64,000 nt of DNA, from positions 1 through 64,000 of the forward strand of contig JANQMR010000005.1 of assembly GCA_028279985.1 (NCBI GenBank), given 5' to 3'. Below are positions 31,772-40,999 of this stretch, in pieces. Numbering within the stretch: position 1 is the first letter of the stretch; the number at the start of each line of letters is the position of its first letter. The notes beneath the pieces were generated by a model. The model was not told where the DNA came from. It made no database searches and saw nothing but the letters and a program-made list of their open reading frames with translations. The translations under genes were made by a program, and so were the position numbers. This stretch comes from Woeseiaceae bacterium. GTDB lineage: Bacteria; Pseudomonadota; Gammaproteobacteria; Steroidobacterales; Woeseiaceae.

Positions 31772-33013
31772 ATGCACTCGGACCATGCCTGGATCGGCGA
31801 ACAGGCGTTCGCTCACGGCACCGAACCGCCGCTGGTCGTCAAGTACGGCGCGCACGTCGACGCGCTGAAGTTCGCCCGTGCGGCCTTGTACGATCCCCGC
31901 GGCATCGGCTTGCTGGTCGGCCCGGAACACTCCGGTAAAACAACTGCGATTCAGTGCCTTGCGGCACAGTTGCCGGACTCCGTCGCGGTTGCCGTCGTCG
32001 ATGCCGACGGTCTCGGTCCGGAGCAGTTGCTGACGGAGGCGCTGGCCGGTTTCGGTTACGTTACCGAGCTCGAAAGGGCCGACGAGCTGCTGAAGCTGCT
32101 GAATATGTTCGCGGTTCAGCAGACCCGGCGTGGCGAGGCGCCGATACTGCTGGTCGAAAACCTGGACCTCGCGATGCCGGCGACGTTGCGTGCGCTGAAC
32201 CTGCTTGCGACGCTCACCGCGCAGTCCCGACCGGCGTTACGATTCCTGCTGACGAGTCGCAGCCGGCATCGCAAGCTGTTGTCGGACAAGCGGCTTTCGG
32301 CCATCGCAGCGCGGCTAGTCGCGACCTTCCGGCTGGGGCCGCTATCGGCGTCGGAAGCGGGCACCTACCTGCACAAGCGCCTCGAGGCCGTCGGTATTCG
32401 CGTTCCCGACGACGTGTTTCCGGTCGATGTCTGCGATGCGTTGCATGCGGTGTCCAACGGCCGGCCGGGACTGCTGAACGATGCGGCGCTGACTGCGCTC
32501 AGCCGGGCCGCCAGGCTTCCGGTGCGTCTTGCCGATCTCGACCAACTCTCGCCCGCCGAAGACGGCGACGACGCACCCCGGGATCAATCGACGCCGCCCC
32601 GCCTGATCCTCTCGCGCGATACCGCCGTCGTCCGGGAGTACACGTTTTCGGAGCGTAAGGTGTTGATCGGCAGGTCTGAGTTCGCAGATCTGCTGATCGC
32701 CGACGGCCACGTCAGCAAGTTGCACGCACTGCTGGTCCTGTACTCAGACGCCCTGGTACTGCTCGACCTGAACAGCGTCAACGGCACGCTGGTCAACTCC
32801 GTGCATGTCAGCAGTATCGTCCTCGCCAGCGACGACATCATTTCCGTCGGACATCACCGGATCAAGGTCGTGGATGCGCCGCAACCGGTTCGACCGCGCC
32901 GGATCGAGCCGTCCGTGGCCGACACCAGCAAGATGAAAACGCTCGCGGACATGCGCCGGCAACAACGGTTGCGCGCGGTCGCCGCGCGAGAGGACACCGC
33001 GCGGCGAAGCTGA
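31772..33013 (+). CDS. ExeA/GspA-like AAA ATPase fused to a C-terminal FHA domain
   Basis: A 413-residue protein. Residues 1-250 form an ExeA/MshM-like AAA+ ATPase: Walker A GPEHSGKTT at 50-58, Walker B-like L-L-V-E-N-L-D and an arginine-containing sensor in T-S-R-S-R-H-R. Residues about 270-370 form an FHA phosphothreonine-binding domain with I-G-R-S, S-K-L-H and N-S-V-N-G-T motifs. No membrane segment is seen. ExeA-type ATPases help assemble secretins or pili, while FHA domains bind phosphorylated partners, so the fusion would link assembly to kinase signalling (inference). CTGTCAAATCGTCATCAT at 31702-31719 loosely resembles a Pho box (about 12 of 18), and it lies directly after pstB. Confidence 0.8.
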   Translation: MHSDHAWIGEQAFAHGTEPPLVVKYGAHVDALKFARAALYDPRGIGLLVGPEHSGKTTAIQCLAAQLPDSVAVAVVDADGLGPEQLLTEALAGFGYVTELERADELLKLLNMFAVQQTRRGEAPILLVENLDLAMPATLRALNLLATLTAQSRPALRFLLTSRSRHRKLLSDKRLSAIAARLVATFRLGPLSASEAGTYLHKRLEAVGIRVPDDVFPVDVCDALHAVSNGRPGLLNDAALTALSRAARLPVRLADLDQLSPAEDGDDAPRDQSTPPRLILSRDTAVVREYTFSERKVLIGRSEFADLLIADGHVSKLHALLVLYSDALVLLDLNSVNGTLVNSVHVSSIVLASDDIISVGHHRIKVVDAPQPVRPRRIEPSVADTSKMKTLADMRRQQRLRAVAAREDTARRS

Positions 33014-33047
33014 GCCTACCGCGTTTGCCGGCTGCGATTCCCGTCGG

Positions 33048-33401
33048 TCAGCGCAACCGATCCAGGAACTCGTCGAAGCGCTCTTCCGAGAATCCGACCG
33101 CGATGAACGCCTCATGCTCCAGCACCGGGCGCTTGATCAAGGTCGGTTTGTCGAGCATCTCCGTGAACGCGCGGCTGCGGGTCATGTTCCGGCGATCGAC
33201 CTCCGGGATCTTGCGCCAGGTGAGGCTCTTTTTGTTCAGGAGTTTCTCCCAGTCGATCCGGCCGGCCCAACGTTCGAGCATCCGGATGTCGATGCCGTCT
33301 TCACGTACGTCGTGAAAACGATGATCGATGTTGCGCGCCTCGAGGAAACGGATTGCGCGGCGGCAGCTTTCGCAGCTTTTGATTCCGTAGACGATCATCA
33401 T
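33048..33401 (-). CDS. ArsC/YffB/Spx-family thioredoxin-fold protein with CxxC
   Basis: A 117-residue protein of the arsenate reductase-like family. It begins MMIVYGIKSCESCRRAIRFL and has K-R-P-V-L-E at about 90, a typical family position. E. coli YffB-type homologues have a single cysteine here, but this protein has C-E-S-C, as in the Spx redox switch of Gram-positives. The biochemical role of YffB proteins is unsettled (glutathione-dependent thiol reductase is one proposal), and arsenate reduction should not be assumed. It follows dapD on the minus strand; yffB-like genes often sit beside dap genes. An 11 bp duplication with GCCAATG overlaps its start. Confidence 0.85.
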   Translation of the reverse strand: MMIVYGIKSCESCRRAIRFLEARNIDHRFHDVREDGIDIRMLERWAGRIDWEKLLNKKSLTWRKIPEVDRRNMTRSRAFTEMLDKPTLIKRPVLEHEAFIAVGFSEERFDEFLDRLR

Positions 33402-33466
33402 TGGCGTTTCATTGGCATCTCAATTGATATCTCACGGGCTTCTTACGGGCGTCGTGTTGAAAAGTC

Positions 33467-34315
33467 CTAGTCCGCGTTACGCAACAGTTCGTTGAGACTG
33501 GTCTTGGCGCGGGTCTTCTCGTCGACCTGCTTGACGATTACGGCACAGTATAAGGAGTATTTTCCGTTTGCCGCCGGCAGGTTTCCGGGTACCACGACGG
33601 AACCGGCCGGCACGCGACCGTAGGCTATCTCGCCCGTTTCGCGATTGTAGATGCGTGTGCTTTGACCGATGTACACACCCATCGAGACGACCGAGCCGCG
33701 CTCTACGACGACGCCCTCGACGATTTCCGATCGCGCTCCGATAAAACAATCGTCCTCGATGATCGTCGGGCCCGCCTGCACGGGCTCGAGCACGCCCCCG
33801 ATGCCCACACCGCCCGACAGGTGCACGTTCTTGCCGATTTGTGCGCAACTCCCGACCGTCGCCCAGGTGTCGACCATCGTGCCGGTGTCGATGAAGGCGC
33901 CGATGTTGACGTAACTCGGCATCAAGACGACGTCGCTTGCGACGTAAGCGCCTTGGCGAACGATGGCGTCGGGCACGACCCGCACGCCGTCGGCGGCGAA
34001 GCGTTCGGCCGAGTAGTCGGCATACTTGAGCGGGACCTTGTCGTAGAACCGGCTGTAGGCGCCTTCGACCACTTCATTGTCTTGCAGCCGGAAGCTCAGC
34101 AGTACCGCCTTTTTCAGCCATTGATGCACGGTCCAGCCGTCGGCCAACGGTTCGGCGACGCGCGCCTCGCCGGAATCGAGCAGCGCCAGGGCTTCCTGCA
34201 CGGCGTTTGCAAGCGCGTCGCGCTCGCGCGGGCTCTCGCTGCGGCCGCCCTTGTCGAAGCCGTTCTCGATGATGTCGATCAGTTCCTGCATACGTCGATC
34301 CGGTTTGATTGGCAT
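33467..34315 (-). CDS. dapD: Tetrahydrodipicolinate N-succinyltransferase DapD
   Basis: A 282-residue left-handed beta-helix acyltransferase, close to the family length of 274. The helical N-terminal domain is followed by hexapeptide repeats (about 105-230) with the conserved blocks [35 protein letters not shown] and [11 protein letters not shown]. It makes N-succinyl-2-amino-6-ketopimelate for the succinylase branch of lysine/DAP synthesis, consistent with dapE in the same window. It starts 20 bp after the glnD stop, within the 10 bp repeat array, and is probably co-transcribed with map-glnD. Confidence 0.95.
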   Translation of the reverse strand: MPIKPDRRMQELIDIIENGFDKGGRSESPRERDALANAVQEALALLDSGEARVAEPLADGWTVHQWLKKAVLLSFRLQDNEVVEGAYSRFYDKVPLKYADYSAERFAADGVRVVPDAIVRQGAYVASDVVLMPSYVNIGAFIDTGTMVDTWATVGSCAQIGKNVHLSGGVGIGGVLEPVQAGPTIIEDDCFIGARSEIVEGVVVERGSVVSMGVYIGQSTRIYNRETGEIAYGRVPAGSVVVPGNLPAANGKYSLYCAVIVKQVDEKTRAKTSLNELLRNAD

Positions 34316-34340
34316 TAGTCGGCCTTAGTCGGCACTAGTT
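34311..34340. repeat. Tandem repeat, 10 bp x 3, between glnD stop and dapD start
   Basis: Units GGCATTAGTC, GGCCTTAGTC and GGCACTAGTT with period exactly 10. On the minus strand each unit includes a stop triplet (TAG, TAA, TAA): the first is the glnD stop and the last is next to the dapD ATG. The entire spacer is built of this duplication. Confidence 0.9.
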
Positions 34341-37016
34341 GACGGATTTCGATCCGGTGTTCCGGCTGTCGATGGCCGACGTCAGCGCAAGCTGCAACCG
34401 GTCCTTCGCTCGGGCATCCAGCGGTCGGCCCGCCTCGTCGCTGACGTAGAACACGTCTTCGGCGCGCTCGCCGATGGTCATGATCTTCGCCGTGTGGATG
34501 TCCACGCCGAGTTCGACGAAGGTCTTGCCGACGGTGCAGAGCAGTCCTGGCCGGTCGGCGGCGACCAGCTCCATGACCGTCCTGTCTCGCGCCGTCTGTT
34601 CGGCAAAATCGACCCGGGTCGGGGTGTCGAACATCCGGACCTGCCGCGGCGCCGACCGGGTGACGGTTGCGACGGCGTCGTCGTTCGCGGTCAGCACGCG
34701 GGTCAGCGAGCGGCGGATCTTGTCGATGCGGGCAGTGTCCACCTCCATGCGCTTGTCGAGCTCCATGAAAATGAAGGTATCGAGGCTGTAAGCATTCTCT
34801 ATCGGCACGACGCGCGCATCGACGATGGTCATCCCGAGCTCGTCGAGCGCAGCCGTCGCATGCGCGAACGTGTGCTTGTCGGACGGAGTATAGAACACCG
34901 CCTCGACGCGCTCACCGTCCGCCTGCCGGCGCACGTCGACCAGGCCGGCCGGCGTGCGCAGGTCCGAGTCGGCAAGCCAGCCGGTGTGCCAGGCGATCTC
35001 GTCGCTGCGATGACGCAGAAAGTAATCGTCGTTCAGTATTCGCCAGACTTCGTTGACCCGTCGATCGTCCACGCCGGCGTCGATCAGCGCCAGGCGCGCG
35101 TCGTCCTTTTTCTCCAGGATCAACAGCTCCCGGTCGATCGGGTTCTCCAGGCCGCGCCGCAAGGCTCTCGCGGTCAAGCGGTAGAGATCGTGAAACAGCG
35201 AAGCTTTCCACGAGTTCCAGAGCTTGGGGTTGGTGCCGCGCACGTCGGCAACCGTGAGCACATAGAGATAGTCCAGGTGCAGGCGGTCTCCGACCAGCGC
35301 CGCGAATTCGTTGATGACGTCCGGATCGCCGATATCCTTCTTCTGCGCCGTCGTCGATAATGCGAGGTGATGACGTACCAGCCAGGATACGGTGCCCGCG
35401 TCGTACTTGCTGAGGCCGTGTTCGCGGCAGAACGCCTCCGCGTCCACGGCGCCGAGCTCCGAATGGTCGCCGCCGCGGCCCTTGGCAATGTCGTGGAACA
35501 GGCCGGACAGGTAAGCGATCTCGGGTTTCTCGAAGGCCTGCATGATACGGCTGCACTGCGGATATTCGTGGTCGAAACGGGTCAGCGCGAAGCGGCGCAG
35601 GTTGCTGACGACGAACAAGGTGTGCTCGTCTACCGTGTAGGCATGGAACAAGTCGTATTGCATGCGACCGACGATCCGGCCAAAGCTCGGAATATAGAGT
35701 CCGAGCACGCCGTAGAGGTTCATGCGCCTGAGTTCGTGCGTGACGCCCTCGGGCGCTTTCAGGATTGCGAGGAACAGCCGGTGGTTACGCGGGTTCTGCC
35801 GGAACTCCTCGTCGATCAGGTAAAGCCTGCGTTTGATCAGCCCCACCGTGTACGCGCTGACGCCGCGGATCCCGGGATGCTGTTGCAACAACAGGAACAG
35901 TTCCAGCAGGGCCGACGGGTCTCGGTCGAAGACCTGTTTGTCCACCGTCTGGAGGAAACCGTTTTTGACCTGGAAGCGTTCGTTCAGCGGCTCGGGCGGC
36001 GCTGTCGGATCCATCAGGATCGCCTCCTCGAAGAGCTGTAACAGCATCTCGTTGAGGCGCGAGAGGTCCATGACGGTGCGGTAGTAACGCTGCATGAGCT
36101 GCTCGACCGCGAGCGTGAACGAGGCGTCCTCGTAACCCAGCAGATTGGCGAGCTTGATCTGATGGTCGAACAGGATGCGGTCTTCGCGGCGCCCGGCGAT
36201 GACGTGCAAACCGAAGCGTACCCGCCAGAGAAAGGCCTGTCCGTCCTTGAGGATCCGCAGTTGGCCCGGCGTCAGAAACTCGTGTCCGACGAGTTCGTCC
36301 AGCGTCTTTGCGCCGAAATGGCGTTTGGCCACCCAGCCGATCATCTGGATGTCGCGCAATCCGCCCGGGCTGCCCTTGACGTTGGGTTCGAGATTGTAGG
36401 CCGTGTCGTGGTAGCGGCGATGCCGCGCGATCTGCTCTTTTCTTTTCTCCGCGAAAAAATCCCGCGACGGCCAGATTCGATCCGGGCCCACGGCTTCCTG
36501 CATGGACTTGAACAGGTCCTCGGATCCGGTGATCAGCCGCGCCTCCATCAGCGTCGTGGCCACCGTGAGATCGGCGCCGGCCTGTTCGGAACACTGCCGG
36601 ACATTGCGCACGCTGTGTCCGATCTCGAGTCCTGCGTCCCAAAGCGCGGTGACGAACGCGGCTATCGCGGGTTCGCGGTCGTCGACGCCGTCGTCGGGCA
36701 GCAACACCATGACGTCCACGTCGGAATGCGGATGCAGCTCGCCGCGGCCGAAGCCGCCGACGGCGATCAGTGCCGCGTCGTCGAGCAGTGCCGGCGCGTG
36801 CCTGCGCCACAGGTAACGAAGCAGCTCGTCGACGACGTCGGATTGGCGGTGCACCAGATCGACGACCGACTCACCGTCGAGAAAACGCCGTTTGATGTTC
36901 TCGCCGGCGGCTTTGAGCGCCGCGCGCGGGCCCTCCGGCGCAAGGGTTTCGTTCAGGCGGCGTATGGCCGGGTCGGAATCGGAAGCGTCGGGCAGGGCAG
37001 CGGCGGAATCCGTCAT
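34335..37016 (-). CDS. glnD: Bifunctional PII uridylyltransferase/uridylyl-removing enzyme GlnD
   Basis: An 893-residue nitrogen sensor. The nucleotidyltransferase site reads GGFGRGELHPHSDVDVMVLL, the HD hydrolase domain has L-F-H-D-I-A-K-G-R-G-G-D-H, and two ACT domains at the C-terminus (from about 700) bind glutamine. It uridylylates PII when glutamine is low and reverses this when glutamine is high. The ATG at 37016 overlaps the map stop by 4 bp, which decides it over the longer frame to 37094. The order map-glnD-dapD matches E. coli. Confidence 0.95.
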   Translation of the reverse strand: MTDSAAALPDASDSDPAIRRLNETLAPEGPRAALKAAGENIKRRFLDGESVVDLVHRQSDVVDELLRYLWRRHAPALLDDAALIAVGGFGRGELHPHSDVDVMVLLPDDGVDDREPAIAAFVTALWDAGLEIGHSVRNVRQCSEQAGADLTVATTLMEARLITGSEDLFKSMQEAVGPDRIWPSRDFFAEKRKEQIARHRRYHDTAYNLEPNVKGSPGGLRDIQMIGWVAKRHFGAKTLDELVGHEFLTPGQLRILKDGQAFLWRVRFGLHVIAGRREDRILFDHQIKLANLLGYEDASFTLAVEQLMQRYYRTVMDLSRLNEMLLQLFEEAILMDPTAPPEPLNERFQVKNGFLQTVDKQVFDRDPSALLELFLLLQQHPGIRGVSAYTVGLIKRRLYLIDEEFRQNPRNHRLFLAILKAPEGVTHELRRMNLYGVLGLYIPSFGRIVGRMQYDLFHAYTVDEHTLFVVSNLRRFALTRFDHEYPQCSRIMQAFEKPEIAYLSGLFHDIAKGRGGDHSELGAVDAEAFCREHGLSKYDAGTVSWLVRHHLALSTTAQKKDIGDPDVINEFAALVGDRLHLDYLYVLTVADVRGTNPKLWNSWKASLFHDLYRLTARALRRGLENPIDRELLILEKKDDARLALIDAGVDDRRVNEVWRILNDDYFLRHRSDEIAWHTGWLADSDLRTPAGLVDVRRQADGERVEAVFYTPSDKHTFAHATAALDELGMTIVDARVVPIENAYSLDTFIFMELDKRMEVDTARIDKIRRSLTRVLTANDDAVATVTRSAPRQVRMFDTPTRVDFAEQTARDRTVMELVAADRPGLLCTVGKTFVELGVDIHTAKIMTIGERAEDVFYVSDEAGRPLDARAKDRLQLALTSAIDSRNTGSKSVN

Positions 37017-37789
37017 GGGCCGGCTTGTCGGGCGTCGGCGCCCAGGGTGAGAACCTCGTAACCGTCGCCGGTGATCAGTATCGTGTGCTCCCATTGCGCC
37101 GACAGACTATGGTCCTTCGTGACCACGGTCCAACCGTCCGGCAACAGCTTCACAGCAGCTTTGCCGGCATTGACCATCGGCTCGACGGTCAGGGTCATGC
37201 CCGCCTTGAGCGGCATGCCGGTGCCGCGGCGCCCGTAGTGGAGCACTTGCGGGTCCTCGTGAAAGGACCGGCCGATGCCGTGTCCGCAGTACTCCCGGAC
37301 CACCGAGAAACGCTGTTTTTCCACGTGCTGCTGGATTGCCGCGCCGATGTCGCCGAGCTGCTTGCCGGGCGCAAGCTCCTCGATGCCCAGCCACATCGCC
37401 TCGAATGCCGTCTCCGCCAGCCGTTTCGCCTGGACGCTAGGCTTGCCCGCGAAAAACATACGCGAGGTGTCGCCGTGATACCCGTCCTTGATCACGGTGA
37501 TGTCGATGTTGATCGCGTCACCGGACTTGAGGCGGCGTTCGCCGGGGATGCCGTGGCAGACGACGTGGTTGACCGACGTACAGATCGATTTGGGGAAGCC
37601 ACGGTAGTTCAGCGGCGCCGGGATCGCGTCCTGGACGCCGGTGATGTATTCGTGACAGATCCGGTCGAGCTCGTCGGTTGTGATACCCGGCTTGACATAA
37701 TCCCCGATCATGTCCAGCACTTCGGCAGCCAGCCGGCCGGCAGTGCGCATCTTGTCCTGCTCCTCGGCAGATTTGATCGTGACGGTCAT
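37013..37789 (-). CDS. map: Methionine aminopeptidase, type I
   Basis: A 258-residue metalloprotease that removes the initiator Met from new proteins. The five metal ligands of type I enzymes are visible: N-I-D-I-T (Asp), H-G-D-T-S (Asp), G-H-G-I-G (His), V-E-P-M (Glu) and Q-W-E-H-T (Glu), with V-C-H-G-I-P holding the substrate-site His. Its ATG lies at the end of an 11 bp duplication (TCGTCTGGTT twice). Transcription diverges from rpsB, as in E. coli, with the rpsB leader and promoter in the gap. Confidence 0.96.
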   Translation of the reverse strand: MTVTIKSAEEQDKMRTAGRLAAEVLDMIGDYVKPGITTDELDRICHEYITGVQDAIPAPLNYRGFPKSICTSVNHVVCHGIPGERRLKSGDAINIDITVIKDGYHGDTSRMFFAGKPSVQAKRLAETAFEAMWLGIEELAPGKQLGDIGAAIQQHVEKQRFSVVREYCGHGIGRSFHEDPQVLHYGRRGTGMPLKAGMTLTVEPMVNAGKAAVKLLPDGWTVVTKDHSLSAQWEHTILITGDGYEVLTLGADARQAGP

Positions 37790-37809
37790 CGTCTGGTTGT
37801 CGTCTGGTT
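37789..37809. repeat. 10 bp unit repeated twice at the map start codon
   Basis: TCGTCTGGTT occurs at 37789-37798 and 37800-37809, period 11. The downstream copy on the minus strand ends in the first base of the map ATG. Confidence 0.65.
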
Positions 37810-37864
37810 ATGGGGCGGTCATCGGGGGACAGGCTCGAGCGGAGGAAAATCCAGCCGCGGCGCA

Positions 37865-37893
37865 TTGTTGGCCGCGGCGCGCTATGGTATAAA
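37865..37893 (+). promoter_or_regulatory. Sigma-70 promoter of rpsB-tsf
   Basis: TTGTTG (37865-37870), 17 bases, TATAAA (37888-37893), followed by a very GC-rich GCGCGCGCCCGCG discriminator, a hallmark of stringently controlled ribosomal promoters. The predicted start is near 37900. Confidence 0.7.
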
Positions 37894-37899
37894 GCGCGC

Positions 37900-38006
37900 G
37901 CCCGCGAGGCAACGACTTCACACGCATACCGTCACATTCCGCTGGGTGCCCCACCGAAAAAGGGGTTGCGGCATGGGGTATGCGGAGGCTTAACCCGGAG
38001 AATCCA
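37900..38006 (+). ncRNA. rpsB leader (t44 / S2 autoregulatory element)
   Basis: The segment just before rpsB contains CACATTCCGCTGGGTGCCCC, then GGGGTTGCGGCATGGGG and GCGGAGGCTTAACCCGGAG. These are conserved blocks of the gammaproteobacterial rpsB leader, known in E. coli as t44 RNA. CCCC and GGGG blocks pair to form the helices. Ribosomal protein S2 binds this leader and represses rpsB-tsf translation. The CGGAG next to the ATG doubles as ribosome binding site. The 5' end is set by the predicted promoter. Confidence 0.75.
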
Positions 38007-39182
38007 ATGGCAGACGTTACCATGCGCCAGATGCTAGAGGCTGGCGTGCATTTCGGTCACCAGACCCGTTACTGGAACCCGAAGATGGCGCCGTTCATCT
38101 TTGGCGAACGTAACAAAATCCACATCATCAATCTCGAGAAAAGCCTGCCCATGGCGCGGGAAGCCTGCGCCTTCGTCAAGGCTACGGTCGCCGACGGCGG
38201 CACGGTGCTGTTCGTCGGGACCAAACGTTCCGCACGCGACTCGATCAGGAAAGAGGCGACCCGGTGCGAGATGCCGTACGTCAGCCAGCGCTGGCTCGGC
38301 GGCATGCTGACCAACTACAAGACCATACGCCAGTCGGTGAAACGGCTGACGAGCCTCGAGGAAATGGCCGAGGACGGCGGATTCGAGGGCCTGACCAAGA
38401 AAGAAGTCCTGGGGCTTTCCCGAGAGCGCGAGAAACTCGAAAAAAGCCTGGGCGGTATCAAGGCGATGAAGTCGCTGCCGGACGTCTTGTTCGTCGTGGA
38501 TGTCGATCACGAGGACATCGCGGTGCGCGAGGCGCGTAAGCTCGGCATTCCGGTCGTCGCCGTCGTCGATACCAACTGTTCTCCTGAAGCAATCGACTAT
38601 GTGATTCCCGGCAACGACGACGCGATGCGGGCAATCGAGCTCTATGCCTCGTTGGTTGCCGATGCGGTTCTGGACGGAAAAGCCTCCTTGCCGGAAGTGG
38701 CCCTGGGCGAGGACGAGTTCGTCGAGCTCGACGCCGAGGGTAACGTCAAGAAAGCCGCCGGCCGCAAGAAACGGCCGGCGAAAAAGGCAAGCCGCAAGCC
38801 GCAGGCCCGCAAACCGGCAGCCACGCCCGGCGCCCGGGCGGCCGGGAAGACGGCCGAGACCGGCGAGACGGCGGCTGGGAACGCGCAAGCGGACGAGAAG
38901 GCGGCCGATACCGATGGGGCAAGGACAGCCGACCTTCCGGCGGGCGAGAAGGCCGTCGATACTGCCGAGGCGGGGACTGCCGCTGCCGCTCCTGCGGTTG
39001 CTGCTCCTGCGGTTGAGAGCGCCGCGCGATCCGGTCGGGAGGCGACCGACCCCGGAAAATCGGAGGGCGAAGCGAAATCGGCGGGCGAAGCGTCAGTCGC
39101 ATCGAAGGCGTCGGCCGGCCAGAACGGCGCCGGGAGTGAAGGGGCCGCCACCAAAAAGACCGGCGCCGCGCAGGACGACTAG
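38007..39182 (+). CDS. rpsB: Ribosomal protein S2 with a long C-terminal extension
   Basis: A 391-residue protein. The first roughly 235 residues are a standard S2 ([43 protein letters not shown]), which normally ends near 240-260. The rest is a low-complexity tail: first a Lys/Arg/Pro-rich patch ([13 protein letters not shown]), then an Ala/Glu/Gly/Thr-rich stretch ending K-K-T-G-A-A-Q-D-D. The reading frame is intact and codon use matches the core. S2 helps S1 bind the 30S subunit. The tail may be surface-exposed and disordered; no function is known to me. Confidence 0.95.
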   Translation: MADVTMRQMLEAGVHFGHQTRYWNPKMAPFIFGERNKIHIINLEKSLPMAREACAFVKATVADGGTVLFVGTKRSARDSIRKEATRCEMPYVSQRWLGGMLTNYKTIRQSVKRLTSLEEMAEDGGFEGLTKKEVLGLSREREKLEKSLGGIKAMKSLPDVLFVVDVDHEDIAVREARKLGIPVVAVVDTNCSPEAIDYVIPGNDDAMRAIELYASLVADAVLDGKASLPEVALGEDEFVELDAEGNVKKAAGRKKRPAKKASRKPQARKPAATPGARAAGKTAETGETAAGNAQADEKAADTDGARTADLPAGEKAVDTAEAGTAAAAPAVAAPAVESAARSGREATDPGKSEGEAKSAGEASVASKASAGQNGAGSEGAATKKTGAAQDD

Positions 39183-39210
39183 TGCAGGACGGCTAGCGCA
39201 GGACGATTGG
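39170..39210. repeat. Tandem repeat, 14 bp x 3, duplicating the rpsB stop
   Basis: GCAGGACGACTAGT, GCAGGACGGCTAGC, then GCAGGACGATTGG. The first unit contains the rpsB stop TAG, the second has a copied TAG, the third has lost it. It lies ahead of the tsf ribosome binding site. Confidence 0.9.
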
Positions 39211-39253
39211 TTATGCGGTGCTTTGTGAATCAGTAGCTTGAGAGGAAGGAGTC

Positions 39254-40144
39254 ATGTCGATCAGTGCATCGATGGTCAAAGCGCTGCGTGAGCGCACCGG
39301 CGCCGGAATGATGGAGTGCAAGAAGGCCCTCGTGGAGGCGAACGGCGACGCCGATCTCGCCGCCGAGATCCTGCGCAAGTCCGGCCAGGCGAAAGCCGAC
39401 AAGAAGTCCGGGCGCGTTGCCGCCGACGGACGTGTCGTCGTCGCCGTCGACGGCGACGGCGCGGTGATCGCCGAGATCAATTCGGAAACCGACTTCGTCG
39501 CCAAGGACGCGAATTTCATCGGCTTTGCCGAGGCGGTCGCCGACCTTGCGCTCAAAACCGGCGTCGTCGAGCCGGCGGAGCTCGCCGAACAGACCCTGCC
39601 CGACGGCCGCAAGGTCGAAACGGCGCGCACCGAGCTGATTCAAAAAGTCGGCGAGAACATCGGCGTGCGCCGGCTTTCGCGGATCGAGGCCGCCGGCGTG
39701 CTGGGCCATTACACCCATGGCGCCCGGATTGGCGCGGTCGTCGCGCTCGAAGCCGGGGACGAAGCGCTGGCGCGCGACATCGCGATGCACATCACCGCAA
39801 GCAATCCGGTATGCATCGACGAAGCCGGCGTGCCGGCCGAGGAGCTCGAGCGCGAGCGCCGCATCCTGACCGAACAGGCGCTGGAGTCGGGCAAGCCGGC
39901 GGAGATCGTGGACAAGATGGTGAACGGACGGATCGCCAAATACCTGAAGGAGATCACGCTGGTCGGCCAGCCGTTCGTCAAAGATCCGGATACGACCGTC
40001 GGCAAGCTCCTGAAAGACGCCGGCGCCACGGTGACCTCCTTTGTGCGTTTCGAGGTCGGCGAGGGCATCGAAAAGAAGGTAGAGAACTTCGCCGAGGAAG
40101 TCATGAAACAAATCGAGGACGCGAAACACAAAGACGACAGGTAA
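39254..40144 (+). CDS. tsf: Translation elongation factor Ts
   Basis: A 296-residue guanine nucleotide exchange factor for EF-Tu. It begins with the UBA-like domain ([26 protein letters not shown]) and has the T-D-F-V-A-K-D motif that contacts the EF-Tu nucleotide site at about residue 80. Family length is about 283-295. A GAGAGGAAGGAG site precedes the ATG. It follows rpsB as in almost all bacteria. Confidence 0.97.
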   Translation: MSISASMVKALRERTGAGMMECKKALVEANGDADLAAEILRKSGQAKADKKSGRVAADGRVVVAVDGDGAVIAEINSETDFVAKDANFIGFAEAVADLALKTGVVEPAELAEQTLPDGRKVETARTELIQKVGENIGVRRLSRIEAAGVLGHYTHGARIGAVVALEAGDEALARDIAMHITASNPVCIDEAGVPAEELERERRILTEQALESGKPAEIVDKMVNGRIAKYLKEITLVGQPFVKDPDTTVGKLLKDAGATVTSFVRFEVGEGIEKKVENFAEEVMKQIEDAKHKDDR

Positions 40145-40250
40145 AGGTGCTTAAGTCTTTGATTTAACAAGCGGGCGCGACCGGAATACGGTAAAATTCC
40201 GCGCCGCCGCCTTGCTGCACGACCCCGGAAGGCACAACTCGAGGCAAGCC

Positions 40251-40973
40251 ATGACAGAATCTCCGCTTCCGTACCGTCGCGTGCTGCTGAAGCTCAGCGG
40301 TGAAGCGCTGATGGGTGAGCTGGACTACGGCATCGAGCCGCGCGTGATCCAGCGTATCGCAGCGGAGATCGCCACCGTGCGGGAGAAGGGTGTGGAGATC
40401 GCCATCGTCATCGGCGGCGGCAACATTTTCCGCGGTGCGGGCCTGGCCAGGGCGGGCATGGACCGTGTCACCGGCGATTACATGGGCATGCTCGCGACCG
40501 TCATGAACGCACTCGCGATCCAGGACGCGCTCGAGTCGAAAGGCGTGTTCGCGCGGGTCATGTCGGCGCTCCAGGTACACGAAGTCTGCGAGGACTACAT
40601 CAGGCGGCGTGCGGTCCGGCATCTGGAGAAGGGTCGCGTCGTCATCATGGCGGCGGGGACGGGCAACCCGTTTTTCACGACGGACACGGCCGCCAGCCTG
40701 CGGGCGATCGAGATCGGCGCCGATGTGCTGCTGAAGGCCACGAAGGTCGACGGCGTCTACGACGACGATCCGGCCAGCAATCCGGACGCCAGGCGCTACA
40801 CGACGGTCAGTTACGATACCGTGATCGAGGACAAGTTGTCGGTGATGGATGCCACCGCGGTGGTGATGTGCCGGGACAACGGATTGCCGCTCAGGGTCTT
40901 CGACCTGAGCCGGGCCAACGCACTCGTGCAGGCAATGACCGGAGACGACGTCGGGACGCTGGTGAGCGCCTGA
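40251..40973 (+). CDS. pyrH: UMP kinase
   Basis: A 240-residue amino acid kinase-family enzyme that converts UMP to UDP for nucleic acid and sugar nucleotide synthesis. Visible motifs are [26 protein letters not shown] and [12 protein letters not shown]. The ATG at 40251 matches the family start; the frame is open a further 39 bases. It is followed by frr after 26 bp, the usual order. Confidence 0.96.
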   Translation: MTESPLPYRRVLLKLSGEALMGELDYGIEPRVIQRIAAEIATVREKGVEIAIVIGGGNIFRGAGLARAGMDRVTGDYMGMLATVMNALAIQDALESKGVFARVMSALQVHEVCEDYIRRRAVRHLEKGRVVIMAAGTGNPFFTTDTAASLRAIEIGADVLLKATKVDGVYDDDPASNPDARRYTTVSYDTVIEDKLSVMDATAVVMCRDNGLPLRVFDLSRANALVQAMTGDDVGTLVSA

Positions 40974-40999
40974 GCAGGGTCCTTGAGGAGGGTTCGAAA

